NCBI GenBank assembly: GCA_027457205.1 | Contig: DAIDTM010000163.1 | Location: 1-6,320, forward strand | Direction: 5' to 3' | From: Anaerolineae bacterium | Lineage (GTDB): Bacteria > Chloroflexota > Anaerolineae > UBA4142 | DNA: 6,320 bases | In this document: positions 1 through 5,423 of the stretch, piece after piece | Layout of the letters: the number at the start of each line of letters is the position of its first letter | Position numbering within the stretch: position 1 is the first letter of the stretch | Made by a program: the position numbers and the translations under genes | The notes under the pieces: generated by a model | Databases searched by the model: none | The model's input: only the letters and a program-made list of their open reading frames with translations | Told to the model about the DNA's origin: nothing

Positions 1-127
1 GTCGGGGGTTGCCGTAGCTCAGCTTGACGAGACTAAAGAACGACCGCGCGTCGAACTGGCGCAGCTTGCGCGGCAGTTGTTTGCGAGTCTGGTCGACGAG
101 CGAGACTTGGAATTGTTGGATCCGCAT
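1..127 (-). CDS. Unrecognised protein, N-terminal 42 residues only (runs off left edge)
   Basis: An ATG at 127 on the minus strand opens a frame that stays open to the window edge. The peptide begins MRIQQFQVSLVDQTRKQL and continues through a KLRQFD...SFFSLVKLSYGNPR segment, with an ordinary mix of hydrophobic, charged and aromatic residues and no signal peptide or membrane helix. It starts 6 nt after the TGA of the upstream hydrolase (136-134) on the same strand. The only ribosome-binding hint is a GAGTG lying over that stop, so translational coupling within one operon is likely (inference). I cannot name a family from 42 residues. The short gap, good composition and co-orientation support a real gene, but length and function lie outside the window. 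Confidence 0.6.
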   Translation of the reverse strand, partial: MRIQQFQVSLVDQTRKQLPRKLRQFDARSFFSLVKLSYGNPR

Positions 128-133
128 GCGTTA

Positions 134-1036
134 TCACTCGCAAAAGATGTGATTGAAAAAATCGATCACGCGCCGGCGGTACTCATCGCGCGCGACGGCT
201 TCGATCTGACGATGCGCCGCGTGGGGCACGATCCACAACTCTTTCGGCGCGCGCGCGGCGGTAAAGAGCCGCTGCGCGTCGGCGACCGGCACATCGGCAT
301 CGTTCTCCGCGTGCATGATCAGGAGCGGGCGCGGCGCGATTTGATCGACCCAGCGGATCGGGTCTGCCGCAAACAGGTTGGCGCGCAAGCGCAGACTGGC
401 AAACACGACCGCCAGCCATCCAATCGGCGGCGCAACCCATCGCGGGAAGCCGCGCGCGGCGACCGCGTTCCGCACAATGCTGCGTAGCTCGGCGAATCCG
501 CAATCGCTGATCACGCCGGCGACCATCGGACTGAGCGGCGCGGCGGCAAGCGCAATTGCGCCGCCCATCGAGAAACCGATCAGCCCAACCCGCGCGATGC
601 CGCGCGCGCGCAGAAAATCGAGCGCGGCAAGCAGATCGCCGCGCTCGAAATAGACGAGTGAAGTGAAAGCGCCGTCGCTCACGCCGTGCCCGCGAAAATC
701 GAAGAACAAGGTGTTATAGCCGGCGTCGCGCAAAAGCGGCGCGTACATCAGATCGGGCGAGCAATCGCCGGAATAGCCGTGGCACAGTACCAGCGTGCCG
801 CGCGGGTGCTCGGCAGGAATGAACCAGCCGCGCAAAGTCAATCCATCGCGTGATTGAAACGAAACGGGCTCGGCGGTCAGCCCGTAATCCGCCGGTTTCT
901 CCGCCGGCAAGCGATGGGGCGGATAAATCAGTTTGCCGGCGGCGTACCAAGCCGCGGCCGCAACGACGAGCGCGCCAAATAACAGCAGCGCCAAGCAAAC
1001 GATCGCCAGACTGGTCAGACCGGTCAGATTGAACAT
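134..1036 (-). CDS. Membrane-anchored alpha/beta hydrolase (serine hydrolase superfamily)
   Basis: A 300-residue protein. Residues 8-32 form one hydrophobic helix, read as an uncleaved signal anchor, so the catalytic domain probably faces outside. Alpha/beta-hydrolase landmarks appear in order: an HG oxyanion turn at 86-87 (VLCHGYSG), a FDFRGHGVS loop at 122-120 region (residues 122-120 being F122-D123 surroundings; the motif spans about 121-130), the nucleophile elbow GFSMGG at 154-159 with Ser156, the acid loop HAENDADVP at 242-250 with Asp246, and the terminal histidine in PHAAHR with His275. All three triad residues are therefore present. Known relatives (the 'alpha/beta hydrolase, BAAT/acyl-CoA thioester or S9-like' annotations) act on ester, thioester or peptide bonds; the substrate here cannot be read from sequence. 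The ATG has only a weak AGAGA before it. No convincing own promoter was found. It is followed after 6 nt by the partial gene at 127-1. Confidence 0.92.
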   Translation of the reverse strand: MFNLTGLTSLAIVCLALLLFGALVVAAAAWYAAGKLIYPPHRLPAEKPADYGLTAEPVSFQSRDGLTLRGWFIPAEHPRGTLVLCHGYSGDCSPDLMYAPLLRDAGYNTLFFDFRGHGVSDGAFTSLVYFERGDLLAALDFLRARGIARVGLIGFSMGGAIALAAAPLSPMVAGVISDCGFAELRSIVRNAVAARGFPRWVAPPIGWLAVVFASLRLRANLFAADPIRWVDQIAPRPLLIMHAENDADVPVADAQRLFTAARAPKELWIVPHAAHRQIEAVARDEYRRRVIDFFNHIFCE

Positions 1037-1078
1037 TCTCTACCACGAACGCTCCATGCGCCCGGTTTTAACGGAAAA

Positions 1079-1107
1079 TTGACGCGGTTCGACCGGCGTG
1101 GTAAAAT
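1079..1107 (+). promoter_or_regulatory. Sigma70-like promoter candidate, distal to the secreted-protein gene
   Basis: TTGACG (1079-1084), a 17-bp spacer and TAAAAT (1102-1107) match the housekeeping consensus well, giving a predicted start near 1114. No supported gene begins soon after it. It may be a second promoter for the secreted-protein gene at 1287, with a leader of about 170 nt, or may drive a small transcript. It also overlaps the region from which the divergent hydrolase gene must be transcribed. Pattern match only. Confidence 0.4.
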
Positions 1108-1221
1108 GGATGCAGACCATTGGAGGATTGACTGGCGTCCCATCGCTTTGAAATCTAGCATGTGCGTCCACGACTCAACATTTGACGGGCGCAAACTGAC
1201 TAACCAGTTACCGGAGTACTC

Positions 1222-1250
1222 TTGTCTTTCGGCGCGCGATGTTGTATGAT
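1222..1250 (+). promoter_or_regulatory. Sigma70-like promoter, proximal, for the secreted-protein gene
   Basis: TTGTCT (1222-1227), a 17-bp spacer and TATGAT (1245-1250). Predicted transcription start is about 1257, which gives a 30-nt leader before the ATG at 1287. An in-frame ATG at 1239 lies inside this promoter and would not be on the transcript, which is the main reason for choosing 1287 as the start. Confidence 0.55.
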
Positions 1251-1286
1251 GATGCTACTGGATTAAAGAAAAGAAAGCTGGTTCGG

Positions 1287-2318
1287 ATGAGACTCGCGTC
1301 CGTCGTCATGCTCGCGGTCGCTCTGGCTTTGCTTGCCCTGGCAATTGAACCTGGCGCGCCGGCGCGTGCGGAGAGTCCAACGTGCGCTTTTATCAGCGAC
1401 ACGGGTCACAACCTTCAGGGCGCGTTTTTGGTATTTTACGCGACCCACAACGGTCAGTTCAATTTCGGCGAGCCGCTGACCGAACCATTTATCGAAAACG
1501 GTTTGATCGTTCAATATTTTGAACGCGCTCGATTTGAATTACACGCCGACAACCCCGAACCCTACCGCGTACAACTTGGACTTCTCGGCACCCAGTTTGG
1601 AATTTCCGATCCGCCGGTTAAAACAATCGCGATTCCCCCGCCGAACGACCCGAACTTTCTATATTTTCCGGACACCGGTTTGTGGATTGGTCTGACCGTC
1701 AAGCAGTACTTTGAAACGCATGGCGGCTTGGACGTTCTGGGCTATCCGCTTTCGCTGCTGCGTTTCGAAAACGGAAATTTCGTCCAGTACTTTCAACGCG
1801 CCCGCTTGGAGTGGGATCCCGCGGACGCGAACCCGAATCACGTGCGCCTCAGCCCGGTCGGGAAAATGATCTTGGACCGTTTATATCCGCCGAATTTGAC
1901 CTACCGCAACCGCGCCGCGAATGATTGGTGTCCGGTCTATACGCTCGCCGGTCTGCCCAGAGGCATTGTGCAACCCACGCCGCCCCCCCAAGGTGCGCCG
2001 ACGTTAGTGCCGCCGAACACCAGTCTGAACCTTCAAGTTCACGTCAAGTTTCGGCAAACCGGTCCAACCGGTCCCCAATACGTCGATGTACAGGTCTCCG
2101 ATCAAAATGGGCGACCCTTTGCCGGCGCGTCGCTCTTCGCGACGGTTCACTTTTCCAGCGGCGACCGTGTCTATCCGCTAATGCCTTCGGACGCGCAGGG
2201 CAAATCCAGTTTCTCGTTCGACATCGGAAACCAACCGGTCGGCTCCACCACGATTGTCGAAGTGACGGCGTTCGACGGCAGTCTGTCCGCGACCGGGCGC
2301 GATTCGTTTTCGCGCTAG
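1287..2318 (+). CDS. Secreted protein with two FERAR-type repeats and a C-terminal Ig-like region
   Basis: A 343-residue protein from the ATG at 1287. Residues 1-28 are a Sec signal peptide: a short basic start, a Leu/Ala/Val core at 6-20 and an A-R-A cleavage site before Glu29. Two related repeats follow. Repeat 1 (about 33-105) runs DTGHNLQGAFLVFY...FGEPLTE...VQYFERARFE. Repeat 2 (about 124-196) runs FPDTGLWIGLTVKQYF...GGLDVLGYPL...FVQYFQRARLEW. Such repeats are common, unnamed parts of Chloroflexota exported proteins (recalled knowledge), function unknown. A Pro-rich linker (about 228-243) leads to a beta-rich Ig/carboxypeptidase-regulatory-like region (about 247-343) with VDVQVSDQNGRPFAGASL. 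The mature protein has only two cysteines, Cys33 and Cys215, flanking the repeat pair. The start lacks a good Shine-Dalgarno; an in-frame ATG at 1239 would add 16 residues, including KKRK. The TAG at 2316-2318 overlaps the opposing gene's stop. Confidence 0.88.
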   Translation: MRLASVVMLAVALALLALAIEPGAPARAESPTCAFISDTGHNLQGAFLVFYATHNGQFNFGEPLTEPFIENGLIVQYFERARFELHADNPEPYRVQLGLLGTQFGISDPPVKTIAIPPPNDPNFLYFPDTGLWIGLTVKQYFETHGGLDVLGYPLSLLRFENGNFVQYFQRARLEWDPADANPNHVRLSPVGKMILDRLYPPNLTYRNRAANDWCPVYTLAGLPRGIVQPTPPPQGAPTLVPPNTSLNLQVHVKFRQTGPTGPQYVDVQVSDQNGRPFAGASLFATVHFSSGDRVYPLMPSDAQGKSSFSFDIGNQPVGSTTIVEVTAFDGSLSATGRDSFSR

Positions 2319-2533
2319 TTCTGGGTGGACTGGTCTTCGTTATCCTCCCAGCCGATGATCCAGACGCACAGCCCGGCGAGCAGGATCGTCGCCACGACCA
2401 GCCATGCGAGCTGCGTTGGCAGCAAGCCAACATCCTTCGCCGACCACAGCAGGATAATCACCATCCCGACCGCGAGTGCGATCCACGCGGTAATTCGGGG
2501 GTGACGTCCCGCAAAACTTTTCAACATCGCCAT
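2315..2533 (-). CDS. Small two-helix membrane protein, unknown function
   Basis: A 72-residue protein. A short basic N-terminus (MAMLKSFAGRHPR) precedes helix 1 (about 14-32, ITAWIALAVGMVIILLW), a brief turn (DVGLLPTQ) and helix 2 (about 42-62, LAWLVVATILLAGLCVWIIGW), ending in an acidic, polar tail. The positive-inside rule suggests both termini are cytoplasmic with a short outside hairpin (inference). The start is well supported by a near-perfect GGAGGAA 7 nt before the ATG, the best ribosome-binding site in the window. It is last in the minus-strand series, 63 bp after the GNAT-like frame, and its stop shares CTAG with the converging secreted-protein gene. I do not recognise a named family. 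The strong binding site, clean topology and position make it a real gene. Confidence 0.8.
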   Translation of the reverse strand: MAMLKSFAGRHPRITAWIALAVGMVIILLWSAKDVGLLPTQLAWLVVATILLAGLCVWIIGWEDNEDQSTQN

Positions 2534-2540
2534 AACGATA

Positions 2541-2547
2541 TTCCTCC
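2541..2547 (-). promoter_or_regulatory. Strong Shine-Dalgarno of the 72-residue membrane protein
   Basis: GGAGGAA on the minus strand, 7 nt before the ATG at 2533. It fixes the start of the small gene and lies only 6 nt beyond the hairpin at 2554-2579, so folding of that hairpin could affect ribosome access (inference). Confidence 0.8.
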
Positions 2548-2553
2548 AGCCAT

Positions 2554-2588
2554 CGCCGCCGGTTCATTTACCGGCGGCGTTTTGTTTT
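2554..2588 (+). terminator. Intrinsic terminator-like hairpin reading rightwards
   Basis: A perfect 10-bp stem, CGCCGCCGGT (2554-2563) with ACCGGCGGCG (2570-2579), a 6-nt loop and then TTTTGTTTT (2580-2588). On the plus strand this is a textbook factor-independent terminator. It would stop rightward transcripts coming out of the secreted-protein gene, about 236 bp after its stop and after running antisense through the 72-residue gene. On the minus strand there is no T-run after the stem, so it should not stop the coaE-series transcript; there it would be a hairpin just before the small gene's ribosome-binding site. Confidence 0.75.
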
Positions 2589-2596
2589 ATCCGCGG

Positions 2597-3013
2597 CTAA
2601 ACCGGTTTGGTGGTGATTTCGGCGCGCAAACGCTTGAACCAAATCTGATCGTTGGGGCGCAGCCGCTCGCGCGCGACGCCTTGCCATACCGGGTGCAGCG
2701 ACGCCAAGTCGCGCTGCGCGTACCCGAACGCGAGCGCCTCGGCGGAGAGCGTCAGTGCAGATTCGTCGATCAACAGCAACATCACTTCACAGAGCAACTC
2801 GTGCGCTTCCTCTTCGATCAAAGCAAATAGCTTGGGCAGCACGATGGGCGCGGCATCCGCCGATTCCGTCCAAATTTCGCGCACCGTCGCGACCAGATTC
2901 TCTGCCTCCCATGCCGCGAGCGCGACGATTCGATTATTGATGACCGCAATGCGATAGCCGCGCTCACCGAATCGGCGCAGCGCTTCGGCGCGCTCGAGTG
3001 GACGCGTGCGGTT
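2597..3013 (-). pseudogene. Rest of GNAT-like domain, cut off from coaE by an in-frame TAA
   Basis: Directly after the coaE TAA (3016-3014) the same reading frame stays open for 138 codons to a TAG at 2599-2597. It begins NRTRPLERAEALRRFGERGY and continues RIAVINNRIVALAAWEAENL, which looks like the middle strands of a GNAT acyltransferase-like fold. The last coaE residues before the stop (VEVRRARRSDLEALSVAIAKL, in two parts about 296-316) look like the first strand and helix of that same fold. The frame ends in a helical stretch and IWFKRL. There is no ATG in the segment's first 43 codons; the first standard start is a GTG at 2884 without a Shine-Dalgarno, which would skip the core strands. 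Independent translation is therefore unlikely. The frame is otherwise intact, so the stop is recent, is a base-call error, or is read through. Similar C-terminal extensions on Chloroflexota CoaE are recalled, not searched. Confidence 0.7.
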
Positions 3014-3964
3014 TTACAATTTGGCGATGGCGACGCTCAGCGCTTCCAGATCGCTGCGCCGCGCGCGCCGCACTTCGACGTTGAGGTCGGTGCTTGCCCA
3101 GGCAGGCATCACCGTTGGCGACGCTTGCACGAACAAGGTGCTCTTTGCCCAGACGGGAACTGGCGGCGACGTTTCCTCTTCGGCGGCGACTGGCGCGGGC
3201 GCGGACGGCGGTGCGACGTGAGTCGTTGGCGGCGTCTCTGCAGGCGCGGGAGCAGGTGGTGGCGCGACGTGAGTAATCTGTGGCGTCACCACCGGCGCGG
3301 CTGGCTCGGCTGGCGGCGCGGCATTACGCGGCGCGAGGTCAAACAGCCATTCGCGTTTGTCGCGCGCCGTCTCCGGATGAATCGCACGCCACGCCTGCTC
3401 CACCGCGGCGCGCGTCGCGTCCGTATTGCCGCTGTTGTCGATGACGACGTGCGCAAAGCGCAGTTTGTCTTCTAGCGGACTCTGCGCGGCGAGGCGCGCG
3501 CGCGCGTCCGCTTCGCTCATCTTCCGATCGCGCATCACGCGCTCGACCTGTACCTCCGGCGCGCATTTGACGACCCAGATCGCATCGCACCAGAAATGCA
3601 GCCCGGCTTCGATCAGCTTGATCGCTTCGATCACTATGACCGGCTCCGGCGCATCGCGCACGATTTGTTTGATCAGCGCGCCGACCGCCGGATGCGTGAT
3701 CGCTTCCAACTTTGCCAAGCCATCGGCGTTGGCAAAGACGCGCTCGCCGAGTTTTTGGCGGTCGATGCGACCGTTGAAGGTGAGGATGTCCGCGCCAAAC
3801 GTATCGACGACCGCGCGCCATCCTGGGGTGCCTCGCTGCATCGCTGTGTGCGCGAGCGCGTCCGCGTCGACGCCGCGCGCGCCAAGCGACTCGAGCATTT
3901 TGCGGATAGTGCTCTTGCCGCTGCCAAGATTCCCGGTGAGACCGATGAGGTGGGAGGTGTTCAC
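3014..3964 (-). CDS. coaE: Dephospho-CoA kinase with Pro/Ala linker, C-terminal extension cut by TAA
   Basis: From the GTG at 3964 this is 316 residues. It catalyses ATP-dependent phosphorylation of the ribose 3'-hydroxyl of dephospho-CoA, the last step of CoA synthesis, in the cytoplasm. The kinase domain is residues 5-198: P-loop GLTGNLGSGKST at 8-19 (Lys17), VDAD at 32-35 (Asp33 the likely catalytic acid), NGRIDRQKLGERVF at 64-77, THP at 90-92, LIEAGLH at 117-123, lid-like DRKMSEADARARL at 146-158 and VIDNSGNTD at 174-182. This is the usual full CoaE length of about 200. A Pro/Ala/Thr-rich linker follows (about 205-285) with THVAPPxAPAP repeated at a 17-residue spacing, then the first strand and helix of a GNAT-like domain before TAA. 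A GTG at 4006 would add 14 residues but lies in a stem-loop; the GTG at 3964 gives the family-typical MNTSHLIGLTG start. Neither has a good Shine-Dalgarno. Confidence 0.9.
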   Translation of the reverse strand: MNTSHLIGLTGNLGSGKSTIRKMLESLGARGVDADALAHTAMQRGTPGWRAVVDTFGADILTFNGRIDRQKLGERVFANADGLAKLEAITHPAVGALIKQIVRDAPEPVIVIEAIKLIEAGLHFWCDAIWVVKCAPEVQVERVMRDRKMSEADARARLAAQSPLEDKLRFAHVVIDNSGNTDATRAAVEQAWRAIHPETARDKREWLFDLAPRNAAPPAEPAAPVVTPQITHVAPPPAPAPAETPPTTHVAPPSAPAPVAAEEETSPPVPVWAKSTLFVQASPTVMPAWASTDLNVEVRRARRSDLEALSVAIAKL

Positions 3965-3977
3965 GGTGCATTCATAA

Positions 3978-4030
3978 ACCTGGCGAAGATTCCAGCCCCG
4001 CGTCACGACGCGGACGAACCTTCGCCAGGT
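3978..4030 (-). repeat. Double stem-loop between the DUF3048 stop and the coaE start
   Basis: The outer arms ACCTGGCGAAG (3978-3988) and CTTCGCCAGGT (4020-4030) pair perfectly over 11 bp. Inside the 31-nt loop a second perfect stem, CCGCGT (3998-4003) with ACGCGG (4008-4013), closes a CACG tetraloop (plus-strand reading). The outer stem begins 3 nt after the DUF3048 TGA and ends 13 nt before the coaE GTG. Neither strand has a T-run after it, so it is not a standard intrinsic terminator. It could protect or process the mRNA, attenuate, or set coaE translation (inference). Confidence 0.65.
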
Positions 4031-4033
4031 CTA

Positions 4034-5326
4034 TCACTTGAGATCCAGTTGAAAACCCAGCGGTACGATTTCAAAGAAGGTGTTGCCCGGTTTGAGACTG
4101 TACGGATTGCCGGACGAGTCGGTGAAATGGAAAAACTCTTGTTCGTTCTGGCGCTGCCATTTGCCGGTAACCATCACGCCATCGCGAAAGAATCGCGCGT
4201 CGCCCTGTCCGGTCAGGGTGATGTGGACCGACACCGAGTTGTTCGAATCCTCGATGATGTCGGTCTTTTCGTGCTTGGCGTAGAGGACGACGATGTTCGA
4301 CGTGCTGACCTGCGTTTTCGTTTCAGGACCGGTCACCGTACAATCGACGCCGTGCCCCCACTGGGCAGTCACTGGATACGAGTCGTCCATCACCGGCGCG
4401 CCGGTCGAAAAGCGGAGGTACTTGCCGCTCGCGGAATCGTACTGCCATTGCGCCGCGTCGAAAGAGGGCCATGGCGCTTTATCGAATGCGATGGTTTTCA
4501 CCGGCTGACCTGCCGGCGCGGGATCGGAAAAAGTAAAGCCGAAGAGCGGGATGGGCTTTTCCCATCCCTTTTGGGTGAGATATTGACGCAGGCGAGGTCC
4601 CGTGGTGTACAGCCGTCCGACGTAGTTGAGTTTGCCTTCGCGCGGAATGTAGCAATATGCCGGCTGATTAAAGTACTCGTCCAGATTGACGATCGGCGTC
4701 TGCGAGAACAGCCACCGCGTGCCGTTGCTGCCGCCAGCATTTGCCAGCGCGCCATTCAGCATCGGAGCCATTTGGAAATTGACGATGCGTTCGCTGCGGA
4801 TGGGACCGATCAGCGGCGGGTCTTTGCTGAGAAAGACGGCGGTATAGCGCGTGTTCGCGTAATTGCTGCCGAGGATGTCGATCAGTTCTTCGAACACAAT
4901 GTCCGCCGAGTTCAAACCGGCTTGCCAGTTGCTTTCGCGCACCAGTGGATCATTGCCGATGCGCGCCAGGATGGGACGGCGCTGCAACATCGCCGGGTCT
5001 GCCGTCAAACCGGTCAGCTGGTCGATGTTGGCGGGGCGGCTGGGAATCGGCTCCGGCGGGAATGGACCAAAGATCGGCAGCAACGGATTGAGGTTGAGGA
5101 GTTTAGGGATCTGTGCGCCGCCCACTTTGGCGGGGACGGCGGTTGGCGTCGTTGTTGGGACGGCGGTGGGAGTGTCAGTAGGAGTGTCGGTCGCGACGAT
5201 GACCTCGGTGGCGACGGGGCGCGTTGGGGTGGGACGCGGCGTGGGAGTGACTTGTTCACACGCGGCGAGGAAAACAGTCGCGCAGAGAATGGCGACAACC
5301 ATTCCGCGGCGAAACGAAAGAGACAT
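4034..5326 (-). CDS. DUF3048 (YerB-like) lipoprotein
   Basis: A 430-residue exported lipoprotein. Residues 1-22 are a lipoprotein signal peptide (basic SFRRG, hydrophobic 9-20) with lipobox L-A-A-C and lipidated Cys23. A Thr/Pro-rich linker (about 27-66) tethers the globular part to the membrane. The DUF3048 N-terminal region starts near 100 (NIDQLTGL), contains NSADIVFEE (139-147) and the family hallmark GPIRSERI (174-181); the C-terminal region (about 290-428) has QWGHGVDC, NIVVLYA and a closing FFEIVPLG. The family is widespread in Firmicutes and Chloroflexota, and its biochemical role is not established. The start at 5326 is chosen because GAGGTGA lies 4 nt before it and it begins the signal peptide. 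The frame is open upstream to 5473, but that would bury the signal sequence and cross the gene's own promoter. It is first in the minus-strand series and has a near-consensus promoter. Confidence 0.92.
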   Translation of the reverse strand: MSLSFRRGMVVAILCATVFLAACEQVTPTPRPTPTRPVATEVIVATDTPTDTPTAVPTTTPTAVPAKVGGAQIPKLLNLNPLLPIFGPFPPEPIPSRPANIDQLTGLTADPAMLQRRPILARIGNDPLVRESNWQAGLNSADIVFEELIDILGSNYANTRYTAVFLSKDPPLIGPIRSERIVNFQMAPMLNGALANAGGSNGTRWLFSQTPIVNLDEYFNQPAYCYIPREGKLNYVGRLYTTGPRLRQYLTQKGWEKPIPLFGFTFSDPAPAGQPVKTIAFDKAPWPSFDAAQWQYDSASGKYLRFSTGAPVMDDSYPVTAQWGHGVDCTVTGPETKTQVSTSNIVVLYAKHEKTDIIEDSNNSVSVHITLTGQGDARFFRDGVMVTGKWQRQNEQEFFHFTDSSGNPYSLKPGNTFFEIVPLGFQLDLK

Positions 5327-5330
5327 CTTT

Positions 5331-5337
5331 TCACCTC
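5331..5337 (-). promoter_or_regulatory. Shine-Dalgarno deciding the DUF3048 start
   Basis: GAGGTGA on the minus strand, followed by AAAG and the ATG at 5326. It selects this ATG over the in-frame ATGs upstream at 5356 and 5473. Confidence 0.8.
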
Positions 5338-5354
5338 GTTTTTTGGTGGCGTCC

Positions 5355-5383
5355 ATTATAACCACAAAACGTTTGATTGACAA
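5355..5383 (-). promoter_or_regulatory. Near-consensus sigma70 promoter of the DUF3048 gene
   Basis: On the minus strand: TTGTCA (5383-5378), a 17-bp spacer and a perfect TATAAT (5360-5355). The predicted start is about 5348, giving a 22-nt leader that contains the Shine-Dalgarno. It is the strongest promoter match in the window. Its -35 lies 3 bp from the -35 of the divergent rightward promoter. Confidence 0.82.
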
Positions 5384-5386
5384 GGT

Positions 5387-5415
5387 TTGACGCAAGGTAT
5401 AACCTCTGTTAAGAT
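5387..5415 (+). promoter_or_regulatory. Sigma70-like promoter of the GT-C-like gene, almost leaderless
   Basis: TTGACG (5387-5392), a 17-bp spacer and TAAGAT (5410-5415). The predicted start is about 5422, only two bases before the ATG at 5424. No Shine-Dalgarno precedes that ATG, which fits translation of a leaderless or nearly leaderless mRNA. It is back to back with the DUF3048 promoter. Confidence 0.65.
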
Positions 5416-5423
5416 ACGCGCCG

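Noticed and set aside
11..40. A tRNA-like opening, GCCGTAGCTCAGC
   Set aside because: The rest of the D-arm, an anticodon stem and a T-arm do not follow. The DNA is better explained as the minus-strand codons for KLSYGN of the partial protein.
77..487. A 136-codon plus-strand frame
   Set aside because: It lies antisense to the catalytic core of the alpha/beta hydrolase, has an Arg/Asp/His-rich composition and no start signals.
1106..1249. A 47-codon plus-strand frame beginning ATGGATGCAGAC
   Set aside because: Its ATG overlaps the -10 of a promoter, there is no ribosome-binding site and the peptide shows no recognisable features.
1239..1286. Upstream in-frame ATG for the secreted protein
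   Set aside because: It lies within the predicted promoter 1222-1250 and has no Shine-Dalgarno. It remains possible if transcription starts at the distal promoter.
1925..2830. A 301-codon plus-strand frame
   Set aside because: It overlaps the secreted protein in another frame and runs antisense to the 72-residue gene and the GNAT-like frame; its composition is that of a GC-rich shadow.
3200..3300. Possible tandem DNA repeat
   Set aside because: Only two imperfect 51-bp copies (THVAPPxAPAP twice) are present; this is ordinary Pro/Ala linker repetition within coaE.
3965..4006. GTG at 4006 as the coaE start
   Set aside because: It adds 14 non-family residues encoded mostly by the double stem-loop. 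The GTG at 3964 gives the usual CoaE N-terminus.
3596..5380. A 594-codon plus-strand frame, the longest in the window
   Set aside because: It is antisense to coaE and the DUF3048 lipoprotein, both with clear family motifs, signals and starts. Its Arg/Asp/Val-rich peptide is a codon-bias shadow.
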